Source: Nostoc sp. MG11
GTDB taxonomy: Bacteria; Cyanobacteriota; Cyanobacteriia; Cyanobacteriales; Nostocaceae
NCBI RefSeq assembly: GCF_014904695.1
Contig: NZ_JACXXN010000002.1
Coordinates: forward strand, 248,001 to 312,000
Direction: 5' to 3'
DNA: 64,000 bases
Program-made: the position numbers and the translations under genes
The notes under the pieces: model-generated
What the model saw: only the letters and a program-made list of their open reading frames with translations
Told to the model about the DNA's origin: nothing
Databases searched by the model: none
In this document: positions 1 through 8,730 of the stretch, piece by piece
Layout of the letters: the number at the start of each line of letters is the position of its first letter
Numbering within the stretch: position 1 is the first letter of the stretch

Positions 1-57
1 CTTGATGAGCGGTTAGCGATGTTGAGAAGTTTAGATGATGCTAAATCTATATTTTAA
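1..57 (+). CDS. C-terminal end of an upstream gene (partial)
   Basis: The first frame reads open from base 1 to a TAA at 55-57 and encodes LDERLAMLRSLDDAKSIF. It may be the tail of a gene that starts left of the window. The fragment is too short to assign a family, and it could be a chance open frame. Confidence 0.3.
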   Translation, partial: LDERLAMLRSLDDAKSIF

Positions 58-107
58 TAATACAAATATACTATTGTAGATATGTGCAGATGCGAAGGGG
101 ATTAGAG

Positions 108-260
108 GCGATGTCTGGCGACAAGCCCTTTGGGTGATGCCTCCGGCACGCCAAAGGCGAACGCAGTCGCCTGGGTCGGGCTAACCCTCCCCGAAGTTTG
201 GATCGGAGGAAGCCTCCGCTCCAACTTCTCTTCGCAGCGCTGTCTCACCGCTTTGCGTCT
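108..260. repeat. Dispersed GC-rich repeat cluster
   Basis: Bases 108-125 read GCGATGTCTGGCGACAAG, the reverse complement of an element also found near 32802, 36347, 37298 and 38185. It is followed by a 'cctccggca..ccaaaggcgaacgcag' unit related to sequence inside the SDR gene near 62361. The block is more GC-rich than its surroundings and makes the TTG-initiated extension of the next reading frame (from 198) unlikely to be coding. Confidence 0.6.
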
Positions 261-311
261 ACGCGCACATCAACAGCTAAATTAGACTTATCACCAAATT
301 GTTTGACGCCC

Positions 312-1346
312 ATGCTAGAAAAAACTTCGACATTACCCATTCCCCAACACTTTAGCGCTGAAAAAGTCGGCGAAGTTTGGCGCGTACCTTACCAAGAACG
401 TGCAGCCGAAGCTGAAGCATGGGCGAAACAAAATGATATCAAACCAGTATCTTCTGACAAAACCCGCATTTGTCTACTTCTAATTGATGTCCAAAACACC
501 TTCTGTATCCCCGGATTTGAATTATTTGTAGGAGGAAAATCTGGAACTGGTGCGGTAAATGACAATCAAAGATTGTGTGAATTTATTTATTGTAACTTGG
601 GAGCAATTACGACAATTGTACCCACACTGGATACTCACACAGCAACGCAAATTTTTCATCCTATTTTTTGGGTTAATGCCGCCGGAGAACATCCCATTCC
701 AGCAGCTACTAATATTACTCCCACAGATATTGAAAAAGGTATTTGGAAAGTTAATTCAGCAGTTGCTAATACTATTACTAATGGAGATTATGAATTATTA
801 GAAAAACATGCTTATCACTACGTTAAGCAATTAAGTAAAGACGGTAAATATCCTCTGATTGTTTGGCCTTATCATTCTATGTTAGGTGGTATTGGTCATG
901 CTTTAGTTTCATCTGTAGAGGAAGCAATATTTTTCCACTGTATTGCTCGTCAAAGTCAGACACAATTTGAAATTAAGGGGGAGAGTCCATTAACAGAAAA
1001 CTATTCCATCTTACGTCCAGAGGTGTTGGAAGATTTTGAGCAGCGTCCACTTGCTCAAAAGAACACACGTCTGATTAAGCAACTTTTAGAATTTGATGCC
1101 GTAATTATTGGTGGTCAAGCTAAAAGTCACTGCGTCGCCTGGACAATTGACGATTTATTAACAGAAATTAAACAGGTAGATGCTACCCTTGCTCAAAAAG
1201 TCTATCTGCTAGAAGATTGCACTTCTCCTGTTGTTGTTCCTGGTGTTGTAGACTACACAGAACAGGCAGATGCAGCATTTACAAGATTTGCAGAAGCAGG
1301 AATGCACATAATAAAATCTACCGAACCTATCTCATTATTTCTTTAA
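312..1346 (+). CDS. Isochorismatase/nicotinamidase-like cysteine hydrolase
   Basis: The protein has 344 residues and is predicted to be a soluble cysteine hydrolase of the isochorismatase superfamily. Visible motifs are the N-terminal LLIDVQNTF with the catalytic Asp and, near the C-terminus, GGQAKSHCVAW with the nucleophile Cys. It is longer than typical nicotinamidases (about 200 residues), with an extended middle part. The frame stays open back to a TTG at 198, but that stretch is dispersed repeat, so ATG 312 is preferred. It converges with the M23 gene. Substrate is unknown; nicotinamidase activity is possible but not shown by the sequence. Confidence 0.8.
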   Translation: MLEKTSTLPIPQHFSAEKVGEVWRVPYQERAAEAEAWAKQNDIKPVSSDKTRICLLLIDVQNTFCIPGFELFVGGKSGTGAVNDNQRLCEFIYCNLGAITTIVPTLDTHTATQIFHPIFWVNAAGEHPIPAATNITPTDIEKGIWKVNSAVANTITNGDYELLEKHAYHYVKQLSKDGKYPLIVWPYHSMLGGIGHALVSSVEEAIFFHCIARQSQTQFEIKGESPLTENYSILRPEVLEDFEQRPLAQKNTRLIKQLLEFDAVIIGGQAKSHCVAWTIDDLLTEIKQVDATLAQKVYLLEDCTSPVVVPGVVDYTEQADAAFTRFAEAGMHIIKSTEPISLFL

Positions 1347-1399
1347 ACCACAGGAACACAAAAATTTCCTCCGCGCTCCTTTGCGTTTCAAAACAAACC

Positions 1400-2290
1400 T
1401 CATTTCTTCAAATAACCCTTTGGATCTTCTGCTACCCAACCCAGAGATGAACTAGAACGCACTTCAAAATGAAGATGGGGTTGATTAGAAGTTGGTTTTC
1501 CACTAGTACCTACTGTTCCCAGTAAGGCTCCTTCTTTGACTTTCTGACCAACGGTAACTTTGATACTGTCAAGTTGGGCGTAGCGGCTTTGGAGTCCGCC
1601 ACTGTGGTTAATGATGACCAATTTACCATAAGTACCTTGGTCATTAGCAAAGGCTACAGTTCCGGGAGCGATCGCTTCTACAGGAGTACTTACTGTTGCT
1701 AGTAAATCAATGCCGCTATGGAAGAAAACTTCATTTGTAGCAGGATTAATTTGCCAACCATAAGGTAATACTACAGTTGTTACTTGTGCCAAAGGATAAC
1801 CAGCCAATGAAACACGGTTTTGCGTGCTTGTATCAGTAGGCGAAGGAGACTTAGTTATAGAACCATTTGGCGACCAATTTATCCCTGGAACAAACACAAT
1901 TCTGGGGTCTTTTTGGCAGCCATTCACCTCAAACAATGTATCAGCACGGACTTTGTACCTTGTTGCTACTTGTCGCCAAGTTTGACCGCGAGGTACTTCA
2001 ACAACAATGCCGTTGTAGGGAGGAATCTGAAGTACACTACCAACAGCAACAGCACCATTTTGCAAAGCTGGATTCATGCCGATAATAGTTGTGGGAACGA
2101 GATTGTAGCGCTGGGCTATGCTCTCCAAAGTTTCGCCACGAGCGACTTTGTGGCGTTGAAAGCGAGATAAAGCTGGAGTTGGGCAATCCCCTACAGCAGC
2201 ATCGGCGCTGCTCAAGCCTGGTAGTATGGATGCTAGCCCCAAAGCGCTGACTAAGCTACAGAGAAATAGTTGACGATAGGGTAAAGTCAT
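1400..2290 (-). CDS. LysM-domain M23-family peptidoglycan-binding protein
   Basis: The 296-residue protein begins with a signal peptide (hydrophobic LFLCSLVSALGLASILPGL, then Ala-rich). Two LysM-like modules follow (about 47-92 and 96-135), then an M23/LytM-type domain (about 165-285) with zinc-ligand motifs HSGID and PHLHFE. It should act in the periplasm on or near peptidoglycan. The usual catalytic-His motif YxHL appears as SRYAQL, so the second catalytic His seems replaced by Gln. The protein may bind or scaffold the wall, or regulate an amidase, rather than cut. ATG at 2290 fits the signal peptide. Confidence 0.85.
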   Translation of the reverse strand: MTLPYRQLFLCSLVSALGLASILPGLSSADAAVGDCPTPALSRFQRHKVARGETLESIAQRYNLVPTTIIGMNPALQNGAVAVGSVLQIPPYNGIVVEVPRGQTWRQVATRYKVRADTLFEVNGCQKDPRIVFVPGINWSPNGSITKSPSPTDTSTQNRVSLAGYPLAQVTTVVLPYGWQINPATNEVFFHSGIDLLATVSTPVEAIAPGTVAFANDQGTYGKLVIINHSGGLQSRYAQLDSIKVTVGQKVKEGALLGTVGTSGKPTSNQPHLHFEVRSSSSLGWVAEDPKGYLKK

Positions 2291-2678
2291 GTATGTACGT
2301 CAAGAGGGCGTTAACTTTAGATTTTAGATGGGGAATCTAAGATCTGGGAGATTGGGGATTAGTTACTTAAATAGAGTTGAGAGTACAGATTATTCCCTAT
2401 CACCCAATACTTTCTCTTATTAAGCACTTCTTATCTCCTTTGTGGCCTGGGACAAGGTTAAAGGGAAAAGGGTAAGAGGTATTAGTCTTTCTCCTTTAAC
2501 CGCAAGGCATTACCCTATCACTTGTCATCTCAAGCCTCTCCCCTAACCATAATCTGTGATCCCCAATACCTCATCCAAAATCCTGTCTATTCTTATGTAA
2601 ATTAACCTGTCCACTTGCCGTTTGCTTGACTACACTTAGAAATTAGCAACTGCATTGCTGTCCTTAAGCGTAATAGTT
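2291..2678. other. Intergenic region with low-complexity repeats
   Basis: This is the divergent spacer between the M23 gene and the htrA-like gene. It holds purine/pyrimidine-biased stretches, including imperfectly complementary 'aaggttaaagggaaaagggtaa' (near 2455) and 'ctttctcctttaacc' (near 2488) that could form a hairpin. No gene is seen. Both flanking promoters should lie here, but no clear -10/-35 box could be assigned. Confidence 0.4.
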
Positions 2679-3884
2679 ATGAATTTATCCTTAAAGCAAC
2701 TAGCCATTTATCTATCTTTACTGACGATTGGCAGCGGTGCAGGTTTGTTTGGCAGCCGCTATCTGTTACCACAAAATAACTTATTTCGGCGGCTAAAAAA
2801 TGTCACAATGGCTTCGCCTCCAGAGTATGTAGTTCCTAATCCAGTCAACGGATCGATGGGAACTACTGGAAGCGATAATGTAAATTTTATTGCTACGGCG
2901 GTGCAAAGAGTCGGGCCGGCAGTGGTGCGGATTAATGCCACCCGCAAAGTAGCAAATCCCATATCTGACGCTTTGAAAAATCCCCTCTTACGCCGATTCT
3001 TTGGAGAGGATGAGCAACCAATTCCCCAAGAACGAATTGAACGCGGTACAGGCTCAGGATTTATTTTGAGCGAAAATGGGGAATTACTGACCAATGCTCA
3101 TGTGGTGGCAGATACAGATACAGTACAAGTCACCCTCAAAGATGGTCGGACTTTTGAGGGTAAAGTGGCAGGAGTGGATGCTGTAACAGATGTGGCAGTT
3201 GTGAAGATCAGGGCGAATGATTTGCCGACAGTGAGGTTAGGCAATTCACAAAACTTGATACCAGGACAATGGGCGATCGCAATTGGTAATCCTTTAGGTT
3301 TAGATAATACTGTCACTATTGGCATCATTAGCGCTACAGATCGTACCAGCGCCCAAGTTGGTGTTCCAGATAAGCGAGTTAGCTTTATCCAAACTGATGC
3401 CGCAATTAACCCTGGTAATTCTGGCGGGCCCTTATTAAACGCCCAAGGAGAAGTGATTGGCGTTAACACTGCTATCCGCGCCGATGCTCAAGGACTTGGT
3501 TTTGCTATACCCATTGAAACCGCCGCCCGCATTGCTAGCGAACTATTTACCAAAGGGCGTGTGGAACATCCTTTCTTGGGTATTGAAATGGCAGACCTTT
3601 CTCCAACCAAAAAACAGCAGATTAATCAAGAAAATCAGCTCAACATTCAGCAGGATGCTGGAATTGTGATTAAAGGAGTTTTAGACGATTCTCCAGCTAA
3701 GCGAGGCGGACTGCTCCCAGGAGATATTATTCAAAAAGTTAACGGTAAAGCAGTCAAAACCTCAGCCCAAGTACAGAAGTTGGTCGAGTCTAGTTCAGTC
3801 GGAGATATCCTGGCGATCGAAGTCAACCGCAATGGAAAAATTCAAGCCTTCAAAGTGCAGTCAGGGACTTATCCCAAAAAGTAA
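2679..3884 (+). CDS. HtrA/Deg-family trypsin-like serine protease (HhoA/HhoB/HtrA type)
   Basis: The 401-residue protein has an N-terminal hydrophobic anchor or signal (LAIYLSLLTIGSGAGLFG), a trypsin-like domain and one C-terminal PDZ domain (about 290-395). From the ATG, the triad is His141 (LTNAHVV), Asp171 (DAVTDVAV) and Ser248 (NPGNSGGPL). Family knowledge places it in the periplasm or thylakoid lumen, in protein quality control under light and heat stress. The frame extends to a TTG at 2655, but ATG 2679 gives the normal N-terminus. It cannot be assigned to one of the three cyanobacterial paralogues without alignment. Confidence 0.92.
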   Translation: MNLSLKQLAIYLSLLTIGSGAGLFGSRYLLPQNNLFRRLKNVTMASPPEYVVPNPVNGSMGTTGSDNVNFIATAVQRVGPAVVRINATRKVANPISDALKNPLLRRFFGEDEQPIPQERIERGTGSGFILSENGELLTNAHVVADTDTVQVTLKDGRTFEGKVAGVDAVTDVAVVKIRANDLPTVRLGNSQNLIPGQWAIAIGNPLGLDNTVTIGIISATDRTSAQVGVPDKRVSFIQTDAAINPGNSGGPLLNAQGEVIGVNTAIRADAQGLGFAIPIETAARIASELFTKGRVEHPFLGIEMADLSPTKKQQINQENQLNIQQDAGIVIKGVLDDSPAKRGGLLPGDIIQKVNGKAVKTSAQVQKLVESSSVGDILAIEVNRNGKIQAFKVQSGTYPKK

Positions 3885-3941
3885 TCAAGAGTCATCTGCC
3901 CACAGTCAATATTCCAAAAACTTTTGATTTTTGACTGTTAA

Positions 3942-4289
3942 TCATTGATTGTTAGACAAATTCTCTAACTGCATCCTTTGTTCCATCTGGCGCAGGAAAT
4001 ACCCCGTCATCATTGCCGATGCTAGAAGCCCAGCTAGGTTCTCCCGATCTGTAGTAATTTGCACATTGAAATTTTCTGCGGGGAGCATTCCCACTAGCCC
4101 TTGGACATTTTGCGAAATGATTTGTTTAATTTCGGGGCTGACAGATTGGGCTACGCGGGCTAAAACATCAGGAGACTGATGTTGTAGATATTTGAGCAAC
4201 TGATTAGGGTAGTCCTCAGAGTGGTCGTTCAGAAGTTGATTGGGGTGTTCCTCAGAGTTGTCATTCAGAAAGTCAGGATTAAACACCAT
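3942..4289 (-). CDS. DUF760-family protein
   Basis: A 115-residue protein of a small family common in cyanobacteria and plastids, of unknown biochemical role. The conserved part starts near residue 30 (QLLKYLQHQSPDVLARVAQS) and runs through GLLASAMMTGYFLRQMEQR near the C-terminus. Residues 9-20 and 21-32 are a near-perfect tandem repeat (NDNSEEHPNQLL / NDHSEDYPNQLL) from a 36-bp duplication in the DNA. It is transcribed convergently with the HtrA-like gene. No signal peptide or membrane segment is seen. Confidence 0.8.
   Translation of the reverse strand: MVFNPDFLNDNSEEHPNQLLNDHSEDYPNQLLKYLQHQSPDVLARVAQSVSPEIKQIISQNVQGLVGMLPAENFNVQITTDRENLAGLLASAMMTGYFLRQMEQRMQLENLSNNQ
4197..4268. repeat. 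36-bp tandem duplication inside the DUF760 gene
   Basis: Units 4197-4232 and 4233-4268 match at most positions and encode the two 12-residue repeats near the N-terminus of the DUF760 protein. The reading frame is kept. Confidence 0.85.
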
Positions 4290-4503
4290 TGGCAGTTTTT
4301 TTTAGCTTAGTTGCTAATTCTACTCTAAACCATAGTACAAGGGTAGCGTATTCACCACGGGTATAAGTCCAGAAGACGAGGAGGGAGAGCTGGGGAACTA
4401 GGGGCACAGGGGCACAGGGGCAGAGGGGCTGGAGGGCTGGGGAACTGGGGAGATAGAAGGGGATAACTCTTGACTTTTGACCCCCTTATCTTCTCCACTC
4501 TCT

Positions 4504-5052
4504 TTATTCTGTTTTTATTTCTTGCTCTAGTTCTAGTTCTAGTTCTAGTTCTAGTTGTTGTTCTTTCTGGCTGGTGGGGAATATTTGCGGGAGTTGATCT
4601 ATTTGGAAATACTGATGAAATTTTGGGGTTACTTGCAGCGAGTAAGAGCGAGAATCGCTGTCTCGGCGTTTCTTTACAAAACCGAGTTCGACGAGTTCCG
4701 GGACGTGTTGATATACTCCTGAGCCGCGCAGGTTAATCAAGTCGCTTTGAAGTATGGGACTATTGAGGGCGATCGCTGCTAAAGTCCGCAATGCACCTAA
4801 ACCTAATTCTACTGGGATCAGCGTTTGCACTAAGTCGTGAAAGTCAGACCGCAGTTGCAAACTGTAACCATTTGGGGTTTCTACTACTTCTAGGGCGCTA
4901 TCTCGGCGGGCATAGTTGTCTATTAGTTCAATCATGCCTTCTTCAACTGTCGCGCGATCGCAGGCGGCATACTCGGCGATTTCGCCGAGCGACAAGGGCT
5001 TACCCTTTAAATAGAGAATTGCTTCTATCTTCGTCGCTGTGGCTGTAATCAT
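4504..5052 (-). CDS. scpB: Segregation and condensation protein B
   Basis: The 182-residue protein has two winged-helix domains typical of ScpB, the kleisin-associated subunit of the Smc-ScpA-ScpB condensin that organises and segregates chromosomes. Typical stretches are KIEAILYLKGKPLSLGEIAE at the N-terminus, LRTLAAIALNSPILQSDLINLRG, and VPELVELGFVKKRRDSDSR. The C-terminus ends in an acidic LELELELELEQE tail encoded by a hexanucleotide microsatellite (CTAGTT on the + strand), probably variable in length between strains. scpA is not adjacent. Confidence 0.9.
   Translation of the reverse strand: MITATATKIEAILYLKGKPLSLGEIAEYAACDRATVEEGMIELIDNYARRDSALEVVETPNGYSLQLRSDFHDLVQTLIPVELGLGALRTLAAIALNSPILQSDLINLRGSGVYQHVPELVELGFVKKRRDSDSRSYSLQVTPKFHQYFQIDQLPQIFPTSQKEQQLELELELELEQEIKTE
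4526..4562. repeat. CTAGTT hexanucleotide microsatellite in scpB
   Basis: Four to five consecutive copies of CTAGTT (+ strand) encode the Leu-Glu tail of ScpB. Six-base units keep the frame when copy number changes. Confidence 0.8.
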
Positions 5053-5270
5053 TTAGTCGTTAGTCATTAGTCATTGGTCATTGGTCACTAGTTATTGACA
5101 CCTGACAAAAGACGAGTTCCAAGTGTGTGGGATCGTATCTTATTTATTCAAAAATGTCGAACAATATTTAAAATCGAATCAGATTAGTGGTTTATATTCA
5201 GGTGCAGGAAAGCCGGGAGATAAGGATGACAAGGCGAAGATGCCCCTCCGCCCCTCAGCTCCCCACCCTC

Positions 5271-5966
5271 TCACAAGCCTTTGCTTCTAAGAATAAATTC
5301 TGCGATCGCTAAATCTTGGGGAGTGGTCACTTTTAAATTTGTCTCCTCTCCCTGGACAATTTGGACTTCAATGCCGCATCTTTCAAACAAAGCAGCATCG
5401 TCAGTTACTTCCCAGCCTAAACGAACACCTTCGGCGTGGCACTGTTTTAATAATTTGACATCAAATCCTTGGGGAGTTTGTGCTGCCCAAAGTTGCCGTC
5501 GGTCTGGTGTACTCTGAATTATGCCATTGTCATCGACAACTTTAATCGTATCTTTGACGGGGACAGCAGCAATCAAACCGGAACAATGGCAAATGGCTTG
5601 AGCGCAAGAGTTGAATAAATCTGGTGTGACAAGACATCTGGCTCCATCGTGAATTAATACTTGTTTTGCATCTGCTGGTAGCGCCTGCAAGCCGTTGTAA
5701 ACTGATTCTTGACGGGTTGAGCCTCCTTGAATCAGTTCCACTGGTTTAGTCAGCTTCAGATCGGCAAGAATTCTCTTGAAGTCTGACCAGTCAGTTGGTT
5801 GAGAAATAATTCCGATCCAACTGATTTTACTTGCTGCTTCTGCTGCTTTAAGAGTCCAAGCAATAATTGGCTGCGATCGCACTGTGAGCAGGAGTTTATT
5901 ACGGTTACTCCCCATTCTTTTTCCGATTCCAGCTGCGGGAATTAGTAAATACACAGAATTCCTCAA
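5271..5966 (-). CDS. ispD: 2-C-methyl-D-erythritol 4-phosphate cytidylyltransferase
   Basis: The 231-residue protein matches IspD, which transfers CMP from CTP to MEP in the non-mevalonate isoprenoid pathway that feeds carotenoid, chlorophyll-phytyl and quinone synthesis. Visible motifs are the nucleotide-binding PAAGIGKRMGSNRNK at the N-terminus, IHDGARCLV, AAQTPQGF and VTDDAALFE. Length is normal. The 3' end lies beside a pyrimidine-rich stretch. It is divergent from the GT9 gene with about 57 bp between starts, so the promoters overlap. Confidence 0.93.
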   Translation of the reverse strand: MRNSVYLLIPAAGIGKRMGSNRNKLLLTVRSQPIIAWTLKAAEAASKISWIGIISQPTDWSDFKRILADLKLTKPVELIQGGSTRQESVYNGLQALPADAKQVLIHDGARCLVTPDLFNSCAQAICHCSGLIAAVPVKDTIKVVDDNGIIQSTPDRRQLWAAQTPQGFDVKLLKQCHAEGVRLGWEVTDDAALFERCGIEVQIVQGEETNLKVTTPQDLAIAEFILRSKGL

Positions 5967-6023
5967 TCTTTAAGCTATATATTTTCCCCTAAAATAAGGA
6001 GCGAGTAAGCATCAATAAATATT

Positions 6024-6983
6024 ATGCGAGTAGTAGCTCTTGTCCCTGGCGGAATTGGCGACCAAATTCTCTTCTTTCCGACTTTAGATGGCCTAAAGCG
6101 CTATTACCCCGACGCTCAGATAGATGTCGTTGTGGAACCCCGGTCAAAACCAGCCTACCGGGTGAGTAAGTCAGTTCAAGAGGTTGTTACCTTTGATTAC
6201 AAAGACCGTAACAGTCTGGCAGATTGGAGCAACCTAGTGGGTACGATTCGCGATCGCGAGTACGATGTTGCTATTACTGTTGGACAAAGCTGGTTAGTTG
6301 GTCTTTTACTCTGGTTGACGGGAATTCCCATACGTATTGGCTATCAAGGTAAAGGATCGGTTTTTCTTACCAACTCTGTGCCGTTGAAAGCATCTCAGTA
6401 TGCAGCGGCAGCATACCACGATTTGCTACAACCATTGGGCATCAATAGCCCTATTTCAGAGTTAACGGTAAGTGTACCGAAACCAGATATTGAGTGGGCA
6501 CAAAAAGAACAGAAGCGGTTAGGAGTACATGAAACAGGCTATATCTTGATTCATGTCGGTTCTAGCCAGTTATCTCAGTCTAAAGGTCTGGAAAACGTTT
6601 ATCCTGTCGAGAATTGGCAGCAGATTATTCAAGATTTACAACACAAGCAGCCAGATCTGCCTGTGGTGGTAATTAAAGAACCTGACAACGAGCAGTTTGT
6701 GCGATCGCTTTTGCAGTACTCTCCAGATATCAAAGTGACTTCTCCAGATGATCTTGGCAAGTTAACTGCTATGATTCCCGGAGCAAGTTTGATGTTATGT
6801 ACTGACAGTGCGCCATTGCATCTGAGTGTAGCAACGCAAACTTATACCATTGCTCTATTTGGTTCGACAGATCCAGCCAAGGTATTACCAAAAAGTGATA
6901 AATTCCTTGCCATTAAATCCCCCACGGGCAAAGTAGCAGACATTGCACCCAATACAATTCTGGAGAAAATCTGGGGTGGCTAA
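6024..6983 (+). CDS. Glycosyltransferase family 9 (heptosyltransferase-like)
   Basis: The 319-residue protein has the GT9 pattern: N-terminal PGGIGDQILFFPTLDGLKRY and a C-terminal sugar-nucleotide-binding stretch with DSAPLHLSVA and ALFGSTDP. The family transfers heptose or other sugars to lipopolysaccharide cores at the inner face of the cytoplasmic membrane. Cyanobacterial LPS usually lacks heptose, so the donor is uncertain. The ATG at 6024 follows an 'aaggagcgag' purine stretch, a plausible though distant ribosome-binding site. Confidence 0.85.
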   Translation: MRVVALVPGGIGDQILFFPTLDGLKRYYPDAQIDVVVEPRSKPAYRVSKSVQEVVTFDYKDRNSLADWSNLVGTIRDREYDVAITVGQSWLVGLLLWLTGIPIRIGYQGKGSVFLTNSVPLKASQYAAAAYHDLLQPLGINSPISELTVSVPKPDIEWAQKEQKRLGVHETGYILIHVGSSQLSQSKGLENVYPVENWQQIIQDLQHKQPDLPVVVIKEPDNEQFVRSLLQYSPDIKVTSPDDLGKLTAMIPGASLMLCTDSAPLHLSVATQTYTIALFGSTDPAKVLPKSDKFLAIKSPTGKVADIAPNTILEKIWGG

Positions 6984-7179
6984 ACTAATAGTTTTTCAAT
7001 AAGTTTCAAACAACTTCTGAGAAACTTTGATCATTTCTGTTATTTCTAGTGGCAGAGAAAAATTCGTACCCCAAAAAAGTCAGCGTAGCAGAGTTAAGTG
7101 CATCAGAAAAATAGGGATAGGGTTCGAGTACTAACTAGAGGATGCACTTTTAAGCTACTTTTAGCAATGTTTTGATAAC

Positions 7180-7902
7180 TTAAACTGCGGTCTTCAAGGA
7201 TAAACCCAAAAACCACTCGTACCCCTCTCTAAATCTCTGCTTACCATTATTCTCAACGATGCTACCGTGAGCTACAATGACTCGTTCAAAGTCCCAAGCA
7301 AGTATTTTTGTTACGGACTGTTTTACCTGATCTTTTTCTCGTGTAGAAAATTTCTCTAGCAATGACGGGCTAAGGGTTTTGTATCCTCCAATTACCCTAG
7401 CCGCTAATTGTGTGAGCAGCGAAAAGCTTTCATCAAAATTATAAGCTGTGTCTGTTAATACCAAGGTACGACTTTGTACATGAAAAAAGACACATTCATT
7501 GAGTAAATCCGGCCCACTCAAACCAAAGGTTCTAAAACCGTCAAACAATAAATATTGAATTTCATTTAAAAAACTGTTTTTATCTTCTTGGATTACCTGA
7601 TCAATGGGAAGTTCAGGTGTTTTTGACTTTAGACCAGGTGCAGCCCAGAGCGTGGCTTTTGGGTAAAAAGCTTTAAAGTTAGATGTGAATAGGTAATGAT
7701 AGAGATTTGGAGCAATAATGTGGGCAACATCTCCAATTTGATTAAGTTGTTGGATAGTTGACTCATCAATTTGGATGGGAGAAATAACGACTAGTTCACC
7801 ATTTGCAAGGCGGATAACTGTCATTCTTGTGCCAACGCTAAGTCCAAAATACTTCAATGGTTGTTCAGCAACCCAAAGATTTTTGTCAATCTCCCTGAGC
7901 AT
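7180..7902 (-). CDS. DUF4336-family protein (metallo-beta-lactamase-like fold)
   Basis: A protein of about 240 residues with the DUF4336 pattern: MLREIDKNLWVAEQPLKYFG at the N-terminus, HIIAPNLYHYLF, ATLWAAPGLKSK, NECVFFHVQSRTLVLTDTAYN, and VIVAHGSIVENNGKQRFREG near the end. The family is distantly related to metallo-beta-lactamases, but the HxHxDH zinc motif is absent here, so activity is unknown. The frame begins at 7914, but the family N-terminus fits ATG 7902. Neighbours give no functional link. Confidence 0.75.
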   Translation of the reverse strand: MLREIDKNLWVAEQPLKYFGLSVGTRMTVIRLANGELVVISPIQIDESTIQQLNQIGDVAHIIAPNLYHYLFTSNFKAFYPKATLWAAPGLKSKTPELPIDQVIQEDKNSFLNEIQYLLFDGFRTFGLSGPDLLNECVFFHVQSRTLVLTDTAYNFDESFSLLTQLAARVIGGYKTLSPSLLEKFSTREKDQVKQSVTKILAWDFERVIVAHGSIVENNGKQRFREGYEWFLGLSLKTAV

Positions 7903-7914
7903 AATAAACTGCAA

Positions 7915-8259
7915 ACTATTGGTAGACGATATCTTTAATTATTCCAGAAGACAGAGAAGGCAGGAAGCAGAACCCACGCGCAACGACATGAGATTGAAAA
8001 CTTGGATGATTTACAATGCTTGTCGGTTAAGGGTTAAAGGGGAAGGGGAAAGAAAAAACCTTTAACCCTTACCCTTTAACCTTTTGCCCAAATCAAATTC
8101 CTAGTTAAAAATGCTTAACTGAGTAGTATTGAGATGCTTTATATCTCGTTGTAAGTAATAATTAGCAGTTCTAAGTAAAAGTTGAAGATCCAAAAATCTA
8201 AGTTTTAATGGGTAAAATTCTTATTCACTCGTTATTTTACTTATTGTTATCAACAATTT
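7915..8259. other. Intergenic region with a strong inverted repeat
   Basis: No gene is supported. The notable structure is a 13-bp perfect inverted repeat, 8028-8040 against 8059-8071 (core AAGGGTTAAAGG / CCTTTAACCCTT), of the kind dispersed in Nostoc genomes. The right part is AT-rich and lies downstream of the convergent-side CRR6 gene. Confidence 0.5.
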
Positions 8260-8730
8260 TTAAAATATTTCAAATAAAGCATCATCTAATTCATAACCCA
8301 GCATTTGCGCCATAGATTTTAGCCGCGATAAACTGGGAATACCTTGCTGTTTGAGCCAATCACCTAAAATAAAGATTTTGCGCATCAAAAAGATTTCCAA
8401 TGCTTCAGGATTGTATTGAATGCCTTCTTGGGAACTGAACTGGTGGGGTACAAGCATGGCGGCATAACGAGCAAATTCCCCAGCTTTCCAATCGAGTAAA
8501 AATGGCAACCAGGGATATTTGGCATCTAGGCGAATAAACCACAGGCGTACCTCTGGAATTTCTGAGAGTTCTCGCGGATCGCCAGGTTCCAAATCGTATT
8601 TTATATCAAAGCGTAGCTGCTGTTCATGGGATGCGGCTCCCTCTTGCAGCAGTTGCTCAATCACTGTTTGTGCAGGCGACAAATCTAGATTGTTAATGGA
8701 GTTGTTATTGAGTGCGATCGCGATTGTCAT
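8260..8730 (-). CDS. CRR6-like protein (DUF1817), NDH-1 subunit maturation factor
   Basis: A 156-residue protein resembling the chlororespiratory reduction 6 family. In plants, CRR6 is needed to assemble NdhI into the hydrophilic arm of the chloroplast NDH complex; the cyanobacterial homologue is thought to act similarly. The recognisable core is the region around WFIRLDAKYPWLPFLLDW and ARYAAMLVPHQF. No membrane segment is seen. Family assignment is from remembered sequence resemblance, not alignment. A role in NDH-1 maturation would suit the NDH-1MS genes elsewhere in the window. Confidence 0.7.
   Translation of the reverse strand: MTIAIALNNNSINNLDLSPAQTVIEQLLQEGAASHEQQLRFDIKYDLEPGDPRELSEIPEVRLWFIRLDAKYPWLPFLLDWKAGEFARYAAMLVPHQFSSQEGIQYNPEALEIFLMRKIFILGDWLKQQGIPSLSRLKSMAQMLGYELDDALFEIF

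Noticed and set aside
198-311. N-terminal extension of the cysteine hydrolase from a TTG start
   Set aside because: The extra 38 codons are dispersed repeat sequence and not family-like; ATG 312 is a better start.
7115-7145. 'gggttcgagtac' resembling a tRNA T-arm
   Set aside because: No acceptor, D-arm or anticodon arm can be folded around it.
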